64,000 nt of DNA from an uncultured Chthonomonas sp. (GTDB lineage: Bacteria > Armatimonadota > Chthonomonadetes > Chthonomonadales > Chthonomonadaceae), in NCBI GenBank assembly GCA_903859705.1, contig CAIONQ010000105.1:62001-126000 (forward strand), written 5' to 3'. Positions 1 through 9,280 of this stretch are shown here, one piece after another. The notes beneath the pieces are model-generated. The model saw only the letters and a program-made list of their open reading frames with translations. It searched no databases and was not told the origin of the DNA. Made by a program: the position numbers and the translations under genes. Within the stretch, counting starts at the first letter, position 1. Each line of letters opens with the position of its first letter.

Positions 1-1065
1 GTCGGTGGCGGCGCGTGCCGATTTGTTTGTGGCTTCCAAATCTGCAGCGTCGAGAGGTGTTTCCAGTGCCAGTCTCTTGCGCATGGCAGAGGCAGCCGTG
101 TGGTTCCCGGTGCTATCCTCTATGGTTGCCAGCATCGCAAGGCAATCTGGATCGAGTGCAGATACTTTAAGACCCTTTTCCAGCGCCACTTTTGCCAGAT
201 GAGGCTCATTCATTGCAAGATATACCCGTGCCACAGGCACCTGAGCTTTAGGCAAACCGCACTTTGCGGCGGCCTCGGCATAATAGAGTGCATGGCCAAG
301 CGACTCTGGGTCGTGGTTTTGCGCCAGCATCATCATCGCAAGAGGTGCTCGTACCTGATACATATCGTACATTGGCGAAATCTTGATTCTGCCAAGCATC
401 ATGGAGAGCGCATCGTTGTACTTGCCGAGTTTTACTGCAAGCTTACTCAATGGCTCATAGAGGGCATCCTGCGTAGGATCAATATTCAACGACCTGATTA
501 ATTTGTCGTATGCCTCTTCTTCACGACCAACGTCGGCAAGAGCCTGTGACCATATCTGAACATTTACGCGCACATCTTCTTGTTGCTTACGTGCCCTATC
601 AATCTCTTCAAGCCCTTCATCCAGAAGACCGGCCTGAATCAGGATCGTGCCTGCTGTTGCGTGCCCTTCCGCGTAGCCAGGATTTAGTTTGCATGCTTTG
701 AGGTTTGCTTCGAGGGCTTCTGAAGCATGCCCGCAACCCGCAGCTGCAATTGCCAGTCCACGCCAGGCAGGGTATGATTCCGGGCTTTGCTTCACCGTTT
801 GCTTCATCACAGCGTAGGCTTCGGCATACCTGCCATCTCCTACCAGCTTTCGGCCCAATATTAGGTCTCGTTCGGCATCGCCTGGCGACTTTTTTGCCTC
901 CGCAAGTAACTCCTCTGTAGTTGCCTTCTGGAGGAAACGGGCATGCGCATCCCGGTTCATGGCGGTAAAACCCACCCCAACGGCCAGAATAGCGGCACAT
1001 ATGCCGACAATGCGCAAGTTGCGCTCTCTCTGAAAAGATATCGGGTTAGACTGGTACTCGCTCAT
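1..1065 (-). CDS. TPR-repeat membrane-anchored protein, partial (C-terminus beyond window)
   Basis: The minus-strand frame is open from an ATG at 1065 to the window edge, giving 355 codons with no stop. The N-terminus (MSEYQSNPISFQRERNLR) is followed by one hydrophobic segment near residues 18-35, then helical repeats with TPR spacing (for example YPAWRGLAIAAAGCGHASEA and DEGLEEIDRARKQ). I infer a protein anchored by one N-terminal segment with TPR repeats outside the membrane, used for protein-protein contacts. Its ATG overlaps the TGA of the upstream FG-GAP gene (ATGA), so the two are probably translationally coupled. It is the third gene of a TPR / FG-GAP / TPR operon. The specific function is unknown. 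Confidence 0.85.
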   Translation of the reverse strand, partial: MSEYQSNPISFQRERNLRIVGICAAILAVGVGFTAMNRDAHARFLQKATTEELLAEAKKSPGDAERDLILGRKLVGDGRYAEAYAVMKQTVKQSPESYPAWRGLAIAAAGCGHASEALEANLKACKLNPGYAEGHATAGTILIQAGLLDEGLEEIDRARKQQEDVRVNVQIWSQALADVGREEEAYDKLIRSLNIDPTQDALYEPLSKLAVKLGKYNDALSMMLGRIKISPMYDMYQVRAPLAMMMLAQNHDPESLGHALYYAEAAAKCGLPKAQVPVARVYLAMNEPHLAKVALEKGLKVSALDPDCLAMLATIEDSTGNHTAASAMRKRLALETPLDAADLEATNKSARAATD

Positions 1066-2804
1066 TGTTCTTTTATCGTTATATCGCCGGGCACGTGTGG
1101 GTTTTTGATCTCTGTAGTTTTACCATCTGGCCACGCCACTTTGATACAGTCCACATGGGTAGCTTTGTCAAGGCCAAAGTGCAGTCGCGGATCGCTTGCG
1201 GAGAGATAGCTGCCGCCGGTTGTACACTCAGCGCTCCAGGACTCTGAACCAGATTTTACAGTAACGTGTGCTCCAATCGCCATGCGGTTGCAGGTTGTGC
1301 CAACAAGCGATATTCTGAGCCAGTTATTGTGGTCCTCTGTGTGGTTAATCAGCACCCTTAAGTTGCCTTCCACATCCGTAACTACGATATCAACCAGTCC
1401 GTCATCATTAAGATCACCTGTTGCGAGGGCACGTCCTACAGCAGGCTTTGTAAATCCCGTTCCAGCTTCCAGGGTGCGATTGGCAAACGTTTTACCGCCG
1501 TCGTTTATAAACAGCTGAAGTGGTTGTGCATAAGAGCCAAGTTTATCTATTTTGGCCTGATTGTCGTGAATGTGCCCGTTGGCAATGGCAATATCAAGCC
1601 AGCCATCATTATTTACATCGATGAATTTAGTGCCGAAGCCCACAAAGTTTGAGGTAGCCGGGCCGATGCCGGTTTGTTGACTGCTGATGTTAAAGAGGGT
1701 GCCTTCACCATTGCGATACAGGCTCTTTTGTTCAAATTCAAATGTGGTAACAAACAGATCCGGGCGGCCATCGTGGTCATAATCTCCAAAGTCCACTCCC
1801 ATAGCACCCTGCATTTGCCCACTGCCAGACATACCAACACCGGATTCCACTCCTGTACTTCGGAACTTACGTCCCTTTTCAGTATGGGTGCCCAGGTTAA
1901 TAAACAGGTCCCCAGGCATTTCGTCGTTTCCCAGGTACATATCTGGCCAACCATCTCCGTTCACATCGGCAAATGCTACACCCAGTGTTTTGCCACGTGC
2001 CCCTTCCAATCCCCATTCGCGGGTTACATCCTTGAATTTGCCGCTTCCGATATTGCGATACATGCTGCCAATCTGAGGATCGTAGAATATTGGGCCGCAG
2101 GATGCCTTGAGGCCATAATCGCAGAACTGCAGGGTGTGGTCGTTAAACACCACGTATCGTGCAATATACAGATCCAGCTTGCCGTCACGATCCACATCTG
2201 CAAAGGCGGCGCTTGTTGCCCAGGAGGAGGAGGAGGGTGCTTCAAGTCCGCTGCCCTTTGTAATATCCTGAAACTTGCAGCCACCGAGATTTCGAAAGAG
2301 CTTTACCACACCATAACCAGTAATTACAATATCGGGTTTGCCATCGTTATCTATGTCCCCAACGGCGACACCCATGTAGTTTCCAGGGGCTTCCAGTCCG
2401 GAACCCTTAGTTACGTCTGTAAAGGTGCCATCGCCATTGTTTCGGTATAGGGCACACTTGCCCTTAGCAACCGGCCCATCCTGGCCAATAACTAGAATAT
2501 CCGCATGGCCATCGCCATCAAAATCACAAACTGCGCAACCGGGGCCCATCACCTCGAGCACGGTTAGCGGAGTTTTGCCATTGTGTCCCATAGTGCTGGT
2601 AACGCCGAGAGATTGGGCCGCATCTTCAAACCATGATTTGAACCCGGCAGGAAGCGTTCGGCTCTCAAGATACCTGTTGGCAGTGTTTGCAGGCGCTGGC
2701 TTAATTTGATCACGTGGCGAAGCCGTATGGCACCCCGCCACCCCCAGGGTTAGAGTTGCAAAGCAGCAGCGAGCCAGTACTCTAAGGGCAGGTGAGCAGG
2801 ACAT
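1062..2804 (-). CDS. FG-GAP/VCBS-repeat lipoprotein with C-terminal ASPIC/UnbV domain (CRTAC1-like)
   Basis: This is a 580-residue exported beta-propeller protein. The start at 2804 is preferred over an in-frame ATG at 2837. It lies one base after the TGA of the upstream TPR gene, has GGGAG eight bases upstream, and gives a clean lipoprotein signal ending in the lipobox VAGC. The longer form would put eleven extra residues ahead of the signal. Many calcium-binding-type loops of the pattern D-x-D-x-D-G are visible (DFDGDGHADI, DIDNDGKPDI, DVNGDGWPDM, DYDHDGRPDL), each next to RNxGDGTF-like strands, as in integrin-type propellers. The end carries an ASPIC/UnbV-like module (AIGAHVTV ... FGLDKATHVDCIKVAWPDG). 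Such proteins are secreted or surface-bound; the ligand is unknown. Confidence 0.9.
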   Translation of the reverse strand: MSCSPALRVLARCCFATLTLGVAGCHTASPRDQIKPAPANTANRYLESRTLPAGFKSWFEDAAQSLGVTSTMGHNGKTPLTVLEVMGPGCAVCDFDGDGHADILVIGQDGPVAKGKCALYRNNGDGTFTDVTKGSGLEAPGNYMGVAVGDIDNDGKPDIVITGYGVVKLFRNLGGCKFQDITKGSGLEAPSSSSWATSAAFADVDRDGKLDLYIARYVVFNDHTLQFCDYGLKASCGPIFYDPQIGSMYRNIGSGKFKDVTREWGLEGARGKTLGVAFADVNGDGWPDMYLGNDEMPGDLFINLGTHTEKGRKFRSTGVESGVGMSGSGQMQGAMGVDFGDYDHDGRPDLFVTTFEFEQKSLYRNGEGTLFNISSQQTGIGPATSNFVGFGTKFIDVNNDGWLDIAIANGHIHDNQAKIDKLGSYAQPLQLFINDGGKTFANRTLEAGTGFTKPAVGRALATGDLNDDGLVDIVVTDVEGNLRVLINHTEDHNNWLRISLVGTTCNRMAIGAHVTVKSGSESWSAECTTGGSYLSASDPRLHFGLDKATHVDCIKVAWPDGKTTEIKNPHVPGDITIKEQ

Positions 2805-2805
2805 G

Positions 2806-4104
2806 TCAATGGCTCCCGGCAGCATTTGGTGCCGCATTCAGCCCTGCCATGGGGCGTGGAGGCAACACGCCTCTCTTGATTAACTCATTTTCATATGTGG
2901 TCATCTCGGCACGCACTTGCGTATCTTCCGAACCTAAGTTTTGATAGGCTGCATACTGCTGAAGTGCGCTGCGGTCGTTTTCATACTTTCTGTATAGGCG
3001 TGCCATTCGTAATCTCAGGTCTCTCGACTTAGGCTCGGCCAGTATGCGTTTCTGAAGGTAGTCCACATCCCGTTTGGCTGTTTCCAGTTCGTTTGCGGCC
3101 CCCAGTAGTTTTTGCCCCTCTGCCGTTTGACCGTTTCGCACGAGCGATTCACCCAGGTAGTGCAGAGCCTTTTCGTCTGAAGAGTCCAGTTCGGTGGCCT
3201 TGCGGTAGTTTGCAATGGCGCTTGGATAATTTGCACTGCGCTGGTAGAGTTGACCGAGGCCAAAGTACGCCTCCTCAATCTGCGGATCGCGGGCTATTGC
3301 ACTCTGGAAGCACTGCTCTGCTTGCCCTCTGATTTTTGGTGTATCACCCATCTGAAGATACAGTTGTCCCAGCCACAAGTAGCTTTCAGGGTCATTCTGT
3401 GCGAAGTGGATCGCCTTCTTGAAGTCCTCTTCGGCTTCAGGTAGGTGGGCATAATGGCGCTCCAGTTGGCCCAGATCTCGCCAGTAGATTGCTTTGTTCG
3501 GGTCTACTTGAACTGCATGCTTTAGAGCGTCCAGAGCCAAATCCGATTCATGAGTGTCTCCGTACATTTTCCCGAGGAAATACCATGCTGGCCCGCTTCT
3601 GGGGTCTAATTCCAAAATCTTCTTTAGTGGCTCGGTAGCGTGAGAAACATATCCCTGGCGGTACAAAGTTTGGGCGACGCCAAGCAGTGCTTCTTTGTCT
3701 TTTGGATTCAGCACAGTCGCTTTCTTGAATGCTTCCAGGGCGTCATCCAACTTGTTCATTCTAAAGCGTGCACTCGCCATGCCAAGCACGGCTCTTTCAT
3801 TGCCAGGGTTCAGCTCTGAGGCTCGCTTAAACGCCTGTTCCGCTTCCTGAGCGTTGCCTGCCGTTATCAGAGCATTCCCGTAGTATAGAAATGTAAGGGA
3901 ATCATTCGGTTCATCTCGGATAGCAAGGGCGAGCTGTTCGAGTGACAGATTCTTGAGCATGCGCTCGCGCGCCCAGCTGCTATTGCGTACTCCAAGGCTA
4001 ATTAGAATTGCAAGAACTCCAACTATCAGAAGTACTATAGGCCGGGTCTGGGTTTTACGTAGTGAATTTTGCTGCGGTGGAACGGCAGGATGTGACTGCT
4101 GCAT
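2806..4104 (-). CDS. TPR-repeat protein with N-terminal membrane anchor
   Basis: This 432-residue protein has a short cytoplasmic Pro/Gln-rich N-terminus, one transmembrane helix (about residues 22-42, PIVLLIVGVLAILISLGV) and at least eight tetratricopeptide repeats (for example AEQAFKRASELNPGNERAVLG, LDDALEAFKKATVLNPKDKEALLG, SAIANYRKATELDSSDEKALHY). The C-terminus is Ala/Asn/Pro-rich. It is the first gene of the operon; the lipoprotein gene starts one base after its stop. I infer a scaffold in the periplasm or at the outer face of the membrane, possibly assembling with the propeller lipoprotein. The family gives no specific biochemical role. Confidence 0.9.
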   Translation of the reverse strand: MQQSHPAVPPQQNSLRKTQTRPIVLLIVGVLAILISLGVRNSSWARERMLKNLSLEQLALAIRDEPNDSLTFLYYGNALITAGNAQEAEQAFKRASELNPGNERAVLGMASARFRMNKLDDALEAFKKATVLNPKDKEALLGVAQTLYRQGYVSHATEPLKKILELDPRSGPAWYFLGKMYGDTHESDLALDALKHAVQVDPNKAIYWRDLGQLERHYAHLPEAEEDFKKAIHFAQNDPESYLWLGQLYLQMGDTPKIRGQAEQCFQSAIARDPQIEEAYFGLGQLYQRSANYPSAIANYRKATELDSSDEKALHYLGESLVRNGQTAEGQKLLGAANELETAKRDVDYLQKRILAEPKSRDLRLRMARLYRKYENDRSALQQYAAYQNLGSEDTQVRAEMTTYENELIKRGVLPPRPMAGLNAAPNAAGSH

Positions 4105-4164
4105 ATTGCGACCATACAGGCATGGTGCCTGTGTAAACGTTCGAAAATATAAAGAGCAAAGGGC

Positions 4165-4207
4165 AGATCAGCAGCCGTCCGGCGGTTACCGGGCCGGCTG
4201 CTGATCT
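4165..4207 (-). terminator. Strong hairpin downstream of the prepilin gene
   Basis: There is a perfect 13-bp inverted repeat (agatcagcagccg at 4165-4177 with cggctgctgatct at 4195-4207) and a 17-nt loop. On the minus strand it lies 28 nt after the prepilin stop and is followed by a T-rich stretch. It is probably a rho-independent terminator that separates the pilin pair from the TPR operon. Confidence 0.65.
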
Positions 4208-4234
4208 ATTCAAACAGTTTGCATCAGGCGAGCG

Positions 4235-5107
4235 TTAGTTAACGTTCCACTGCCATCCGGAGTTGCTGTTGTCCGGAATACAAACCTTGTTGTAGGGGTA
4301 GTTAGCTTCAAACCAACCAGGTGCAGCACCTGCGCCATTTGCATGGAACACGTTGTTGCCTGCCGCAACATTCGCATTGCTTACACCCTGCGGTGTCATC
4401 AGTTTGAATTTTACGTGGCCATCAGCGTAGGTGATGTTACCGCCGCCATTATGGCGGGGCAGTCCCCAGGTAAAGCCCTGCCAGCTGAGCCAACCGGTTA
4501 GCAGTGAGGCGTCGTTACCAAAGGTAGTGTCCTCAAGGTTCCAGATCGTCTGCGGGCGGCCCATCCAGTCAACACCGTCGCAGGCGTTGTGAGAAAGGTT
4601 GTTGCATCCCCAGTCCGAGTGGCCATCAAGCACCATCCACGTATCTGCAGGTGCATTCACCGTGGCAAGTTTCACCGGCTGGCGGTTCCGGCCAAGCTGG
4701 TTGTTATACAGGTAGCTAACCGGGTTGCGGTTCCAGTTCCAGCTGGTGGGGTCTGCTGGATCTTCCGTGTCATCACCAGAGCTCGGGCAATAATAAACGC
4801 CCTTGTTCTTAATGTAGGGTGCTGTGGAATTCTGCCAATCCCAGGTTCCGTCTCCAGAACCACTGGGGCCAGCAGGTCGCCATCCGCCAAATGGATAACG
4901 CTCATCATAGTCCTGAACATACATCAGGACACCAAGGCCCAGCTGTTTGCAGTTACTTGCACACGAAGCCGTTCGCGCCTTCTCCCGAGCCTGTGCGAAC
5001 ACAGGGAAGAGGATAGCGGCAAGAATCGCAATAATTGCGATGACGACGAGCAGCTCGATCAGAGTAAATGCACTGGAAGTCTGACCAAATTTCTTGCTAC
5101 TGTGCAT
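4235..5107 (-). CDS. DUF1559-type prepilin (type II secretion/type IV pilin-like, H-X9-DG)
   Basis: This 290-residue protein has a class III prepilin leader. A short basic N-terminus ([13 protein letters not shown]) precedes [19 protein letters not shown], the hydrophobic helix that packs pilin fibres, with Glu at +5. The residue before the cleavage point is Ala rather than the usual Gly. The C-terminal half has the H-X9-DG signature ([12 protein letters not shown]) typical of the large paralogous prepilin families of Planctomycetota and Armatimonadota. It sits 71 nt downstream of a small membrane protein gene on the same strand, an arrangement echoed at 40106-41155. I infer export and assembly by a pseudopilin system; the individual role of family members is unknown. 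Confidence 0.93.
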   Translation of the reverse strand: MHSSKKFGQTSSAFTLIELLVVIAIIAILAAILFPVFAQAREKARTASCASNCKQLGLGVLMYVQDYDERYPFGGWRPAGPSGSGDGTWDWQNSTAPYIKNKGVYYCPSSGDDTEDPADPTSWNWNRNPVSYLYNNQLGRNRQPVKLATVNAPADTWMVLDGHSDWGCNNLSHNACDGVDWMGRPQTIWNLEDTTFGNDASLLTGWLSWQGFTWGLPRHNGGGNITYADGHVKFKLMTPQGVSNANVAAGNNVFHANGAGAAPGWFEANYPYNKVCIPDNSNSGWQWNVN

Positions 5108-5178
5108 AAGGTCGCTCCTCTGTTGCGCCGTACCTCTAATGGATACGGTCTTGATCGATAATTCCTGGAAGCTACAGC

Positions 5179-5436
5179 TTAATTGCCTCCAGGGGTTCCG
5201 CCTGTATTACCTGGCGAAGAGGTTGGCATTCGGTATCCATTTGGGCCCGGACTTCCGTAACCCTGGCCACCGCCAGTTCCGCCGCCACTCATGCCAGGTG
5301 GTGGGCCTTTGTGATTGGCGTACGGGTTGGTTCCGGCGGATGGCTTGGCGAGGTTTCTAAAGCCGTACCATCCTATAAAAGCAACCAGAACCACGATCGC
5401 CGCCGCAATCACCGCGGGGCTAGCTTTCTGTTGCAT
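5179..5436 (-). CDS. Small single-pass membrane protein paired with prepilin
   Basis: This is an 85-residue protein. The start at 5436 is chosen because GGAGGAGG lies six bases upstream; a longer reading to 5508 lacks such a site. Residues 8-26 form one transmembrane helix ([19 protein letters not shown]). The rest is a low-complexity Gly/Pro/Ser/Asn tail with a PPPGM motif. It precedes the prepilin gene on the same strand. A similar small protein (one helix, short tail with HPGM) follows the second prepilin at 40106-40339. I do not recognise a named family. A role in pilin export or assembly is inferred only from the pairing. Confidence 0.75.
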   Translation of the reverse strand: MQQKASPAVIAAAIVVLVAFIGWYGFRNLAKPSAGTNPYANHKGPPPGMSGGGTGGGQGYGSPGPNGYRMPTSSPGNTGGTPGGN

Positions 5437-5651
5437 CGACAGCCTCCTCCGCACCGAGCGTGCGGTTGTGTGCAGCAGATCATGCACAGTTTGGTGCGCA
5501 GTGCGCAACAGCTTTGCATGAGCGTGCGGGACGATTCGGCGACCAGAATTGCAATTCCTTCACACTTGTTAAAAATTTTTTACCTTAGTGTCATATACTC
5601 GTGCATGTGATCGCGTCAATAGTTGTTAGAATCACAAAATGGCAAAATCGA
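5437..5651. other. Noncoding divergent region upstream of prepilin pair and thiN
   Basis: No convincing gene is seen here. An AT-rich stretch lies at 5566-5600. At 5560-5572 the plus strand reads tcacacttgttaa, a motif repeated with one change upstream of the second prepilin (41397-41409). The region must hold the minus-strand promoter of the small membrane protein/prepilin pair, but I cannot place it with confidence. Confidence 0.5.
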
Positions 5652-5680
5652 TTAAATGAAGACGAGAGTGTTTGTATAAT
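5652..5680 (+). promoter_or_regulatory. Sigma70-type promoter of thiN
   Basis: A perfect -10 hexamer TATAAT sits at 5675-5680, 17 bp after a weak -35 (TTAAAT at 5652-5657). Transcription starting near 5687 would leave out the longest possible thiN reading frame (from 5601). This supports the ATG at 5709 as the true start. Confidence 0.55.
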
Positions 5681-5708
5681 AGTTCCGGGATTCACTGCGC
5701 GTAGTGCG

Positions 5709-6392
5709 ATGAAAGTACTTGAGGTATTTCGATTGATTTCACAACGATCCTTGCTAATTGTTGCTCACGGCGAATCGCCATCACATGCCCTGGCACAACG
5801 TATGGCAGCAACGCACCAAGCGGTGCTTGCAACGGATGGCGCCATTCGGGTAGCAAATGCGCTTGGTCTCAATGTGGATTATCTTAGCGGGGATCTGGAC
5901 TCCGTTACTCCTGAAGAGCTGACACAGCGTGCGGAGGGAGTTTTATTGATTCCCACTCCGGATCAAGAGCGAGCAGATCTCGAAAAAGCAATTCTGGAGG
6001 CGCAACACCTCGGCTTCGAATCCATTACGGTGCTTGGCGCTCTGGGGCGAAGGCCGGATCATACAATTGCCAACCTGGCCCTGTTACTTGCCCTTCCGCC
6101 AGAACCTACTGTGGTTTATGCTGATGATTATGGGTTCACACGGGCAATTTCCGCCAATGGCGGGGTTCGATCTGTCGCAATAGTAGCAGAGCCAGGCGAT
6201 ACCATTTCCCTGGTTGCAATGGCTACCGGGGTGGTGGTGAGTGCAGCTGGCGTTGAGTGGCCACTGCATGAAGAAGAGCTATTACCCGGCACACGGGGAG
6301 TTAGTAACCGCGCCGCAGACTCTGTTGTTACTATAACCGTTCACTCTGGGGCGTTATTCTTAATACATCTCAATCGAATCGCTACAGGTTAA
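5709..6392 (+). CDS. thiN: Thiamine pyrophosphokinase
   Basis: This is a 227-residue enzyme that transfers pyrophosphate from ATP to thiamine, giving thiamine diphosphate in the cytoplasm. Family motifs appear in order: ATDGA (residues 41-45), GDLDS (61-65), DQERADLEKA (85-94, in place of the usual DQ..TD.EKA) and GRRPDHTIAN (113-122). The length fits the family. A longer in-frame start at 5601 is rejected because it lies upstream of the predicted promoter and adds unconserved residues. The TAA stop shares bases with the proB stop on the other strand (the palindrome ttaa at 6389-6392), so the two genes converge end on end. Confidence 0.92.
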   Translation: MKVLEVFRLISQRSLLIVAHGESPSHALAQRMAATHQAVLATDGAIRVANALGLNVDYLSGDLDSVTPEELTQRAEGVLLIPTPDQERADLEKAILEAQHLGFESITVLGALGRRPDHTIANLALLLALPPEPTVVYADDYGFTRAISANGGVRSVAIVAEPGDTISLVAMATGVVVSAAGVEWPLHEEELLPGTRGVSNRAADSVVTITVHSGALFLIHLNRIATG

Positions 6393-7228
6393 TTTTCAGA
6401 ATGTGTTTGCGGTAAGAATGTAGTACCCACCACAGAGCCAAGTGCCACATCTTCAACAACTTGCGGCCGTCTGCCTCGCGCTATAACCGTTTTTATACCC
6501 GCCTCGGTTGCGAGCCGCGCAGCCTCAATTTTGGTGCGCATACCGCCGGTACCGCCCATGCTGGTTTCGCCGCCAGCCATCGCTTGAATTACTGAGTCCA
6601 CTTTTGTAACCAATGGGATGGGGGTGGCATCTTCGGCTCGGGGACCGCCGTTGGGGAACAAGCCCTCTACGTCTGAGAGAATAAGTAGGAGGTCGGCTTC
6701 AATGAGTCTGGCCACCATGGCAGCAAGGTTATCGTTATCACCGAATTTTATTTCGTCAACAGCAACGGTGTCGTTCTCATTGATAATTGGGATTACTCCC
6801 AGTGACAATAACATCCGCAGCGTGTTGCGGGCATTTTCGAGCCTGCGAGCATCCTCAATGTCTTCCCTGGTTAGCAGCACCTGCGCACAATCCACGTTAC
6901 GCCATGAAAAGGCTTCTGTATATGTATGCATGAGGCGGCCCTGCCCAATGGCAGCTGCAGCTTGTTTAAATGGAAGGGAATTAGTATCCAAGGCAGGTTT
7001 TCCGGAAGCGGTTTCCGGCAGGGCATGCGTGCGAGAATCTAAGGCCTCACGGCCAGCTCGGATTGCCCCGGACGTTACGAGGATTACGGACCAACCTGCC
7101 TGCTGCCTGGCTGCAAGTTGTGATGTCAGGTCGATAAGAAACGACCGATCCACGCGTCCAGATCGGTCGGTAAGAGTACTGGTGCCTACTTTAACCACCA
7201 GAACCGGCATACATTTATTATTTGCCAC
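6389..7228 (-). CDS. proB: Glutamate 5-kinase, short form without PUA domain
   Basis: ATP-dependent phosphorylation of glutamate, the first step of proline synthesis. Visible amino-acid-kinase motifs include VVKVGTSTLT, VTSGAIRAG, INENDTVA, FGDNDNLAA, SDVEGLF and GTGGMRTKI(E)AA. At about 279 residues it consists of the kinase domain only; the C-terminal PUA domain of E. coli ProB is absent, as in several other bacteria. I prefer the GTG at 7228 because AGGA lies eight bases upstream; ATGs at 7234 and 7210 are alternatives. It lies about 57 nt downstream of lepA on the same strand. No proA is in the window. Confidence 0.93.
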   Translation of the reverse strand: MANNKCMPVLVVKVGTSTLTDRSGRVDRSFLIDLTSQLAARQQAGWSVILVTSGAIRAGREALDSRTHALPETASGKPALDTNSLPFKQAAAAIGQGRLMHTYTEAFSWRNVDCAQVLLTREDIEDARRLENARNTLRMLLSLGVIPIINENDTVAVDEIKFGDNDNLAAMVARLIEADLLLILSDVEGLFPNGGPRAEDATPIPLVTKVDSVIQAMAGGETSMGGTGGMRTKIEAARLATEAGIKTVIARGRRPQVVEDVALGSVVGTTFLPQTHSEN

Positions 7229-7285
7229 GAACATATTCCTGCCGATTAGCCTTTTTGGTAGCCGGCATTAACCGGCCACCAGTGG

Positions 7286-9085
7286 TTATTCAGCAATCTT
7301 GAGCACGGAGAGAAACGCTTCCTGAGGTATTTCGATGGAGCCAACCTGCTTCATGCGCTTCTTGCCCTCTTTTTGTTTCTCAAGCAGTTTGCGCTTACGC
7401 GTAATGTCTCCGCCGTAACACTTGGCGATAACGTTCTTGCGGAATGCTTTTACGGATTCGGCAGCGATAATTTTACCGCCTATGGCCGCCTGTATACGAA
7501 CTTCGTATTGCTGGCGTGGCACAACCTCTTTTAGCTTCTCTACAAACAGTTTTGCTCGCGGGTACGCCTTATCTCTGTGAGTGATAAACGAGAGAGCGTC
7601 CACGGGATCGCCGTTCATCATTACATCGATTTTTACGAGCTTTGATTCCTGGTATTTGCCAAGCTCGTAGTCGAAGCTAGCATAGCCCTTGGTTCTGGAC
7701 TTGAGCTGATCGAAGAAGTCCATAAGGATTTCGGAAAGAGGGATCCGGAAGAACAGCATTACGCGTTCTGGCGCCGGGTACTCTACTTTAACGAATTCGC
7801 CGCGACGATCACGAGCCAGCTCCATCACAGTGCCGTAATACATGGATGGCAGCAGAACCGTGGCATCTACATAGGGTTCTTCGGTGTAGGCGATGAGAGT
7901 AGGAGATGGCATATCTGCAGGATTATCCACCTCTTCCATAGTTCCATCCGTTTTATGAACATGGAACACAACAGAAGGTGAGGTAGCTATCAGCGAAAGG
8001 TTAAACTCCCGCTCCAGCCGCTCTTGCACAACATCCATATGCAGCAAACCCAGGAACCCGCATCGAAAACCGAAGCCAAGTGCAGCGGATGTCTCCGGCT
8101 CAAAGGTTATTGCTGCATCGTTTAATTGCAGCTTTGATAGGGCTTCACGCAGGTTAGGATAATCCGCACCATCCATCGGGTAAAGGCCGCAGAAAACCAT
8201 CGGTTTGGCTTTGCGATAGCCTATAAGGGCATCGGTGGCAATATTCCCGGCAGAGGTTATGGTATCGCCAACATTGGCATCACCAATGGTCTTGATGCTG
8301 GCGGCTACGTAGCCAACTTCGCCAGTGGCAATACAATCGCCAATGCGGCGCTGCGGAGCAAACGTACCCACCTCAATTACGTCAAACTCTTTTCCCGTGG
8401 CCATAAACCGAATTTTCTGGCCCGGGCGAATCTCACCATCCACCACTCGCACGTAGCAAACCACGCCCATGTATTGATCAAACTTGCTATCAAATACCAG
8501 GGCCCGAAGTGGCTTTGTTGTGCTGCCACGGGGCGGTGGTATGTAGTGAACAACGGCCTCAAGAATTTCACTGATACCGATGCCTGCTTTTGCACTCGCA
8601 AAAATGGCATGCGAGGCATCCAATGTCAGCACATTTTCAATCTCATCCCGAACTCGTTCGGGCTCTGCTGCGGGCAGGTCAATCTTGTTGATAACCGGTA
8701 TGAGTTCCAGATTGTTCTGGTATGCAAGGTTCACGTTGGCCAGCGTTTGTGCTTCTACACCCTGTGCCGCATCCACAACCAGCAATGCCCCTTCGCAAGC
8801 TGCAAGCGAACGAGATACTTCGTATGTAAAGTCAACGTGCCCTGGAGTATCTATCAGGTTAAACTGGTACTCCTGTCCGTCTAAAGCTGTATAGTTCAGG
8901 CGGACCGCAGTCATCTTGATGGTGATGCCGCGCTCACGTTCCAGATCCATGGTATCTAGAAGTTGCGCCTGCATGTCGCGCCGCGCGATGGTGTTGGTCG
9001 CCTCCAATAGGCGATCCGCAAGTGTGGACTTGCCATGATCAACATGCGCGATGATACAAAAATTTCGTATATGGTCTTGATTCAT
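7286..9085 (-). CDS. lepA: Elongation factor 4 (LepA), ribosomal back-translocase GTPase
   Basis: This is a 599-residue translational GTPase. Near the N-terminus are the P-loop AHVDHGKST (13-21), the G2 region (RERGITIK), DTPGH (G3) and NKIDLP (G4). The C-terminal LepA-specific part is present ([18 protein letters not shown] ... [16 protein letters not shown]) and ends in SVLKIAE, typical of the family. The start at 9085 ([14 protein letters not shown]) matches LepA N-termini; an in-frame ATG twelve codons upstream adds unconserved residues. A -10-like TATACT lies about 30 nt upstream of the start on the minus strand. The gene is divergent from mreC and probably cotranscribed with proB. Confidence 0.97.
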   Translation of the reverse strand: MNQDHIRNFCIIAHVDHGKSTLADRLLEATNTIARRDMQAQLLDTMDLERERGITIKMTAVRLNYTALDGQEYQFNLIDTPGHVDFTYEVSRSLAACEGALLVVDAAQGVEAQTLANVNLAYQNNLELIPVINKIDLPAAEPERVRDEIENVLTLDASHAIFASAKAGIGISEILEAVVHYIPPPRGSTTKPLRALVFDSKFDQYMGVVCYVRVVDGEIRPGQKIRFMATGKEFDVIEVGTFAPQRRIGDCIATGEVGYVAASIKTIGDANVGDTITSAGNIATDALIGYRKAKPMVFCGLYPMDGADYPNLREALSKLQLNDAAITFEPETSAALGFGFRCGFLGLLHMDVVQERLEREFNLSLIATSPSVVFHVHKTDGTMEEVDNPADMPSPTLIAYTEEPYVDATVLLPSMYYGTVMELARDRRGEFVKVEYPAPERVMLFFRIPLSEILMDFFDQLKSRTKGYASFDYELGKYQESKLVKIDVMMNGDPVDALSFITHRDKAYPRAKLFVEKLKEVVPRQQYEVRIQAAIGGKIIAAESVKAFRKNVIAKCYGGDITRKRKLLEKQKEGKKRMKQVGSIEIPQEAFLSVLKIAE

Positions 9086-9280
9086 AATGAAGCCATGACT
9101 CCCCGGGCAATAGTATAGCATATCACCAGATGCCTCATCGGGCTACAAAACTGTACACTGCGCAGTTACACGATGATTTCGAGGCGGGCTTCATTCTGAG
9201 GTAGTCTATTGACTGATATTTGTGCCGAATAGGGGTGGCATCGCCACCGGCAACGTTCTGTTCCCCCCGGAGTGTTCTGC

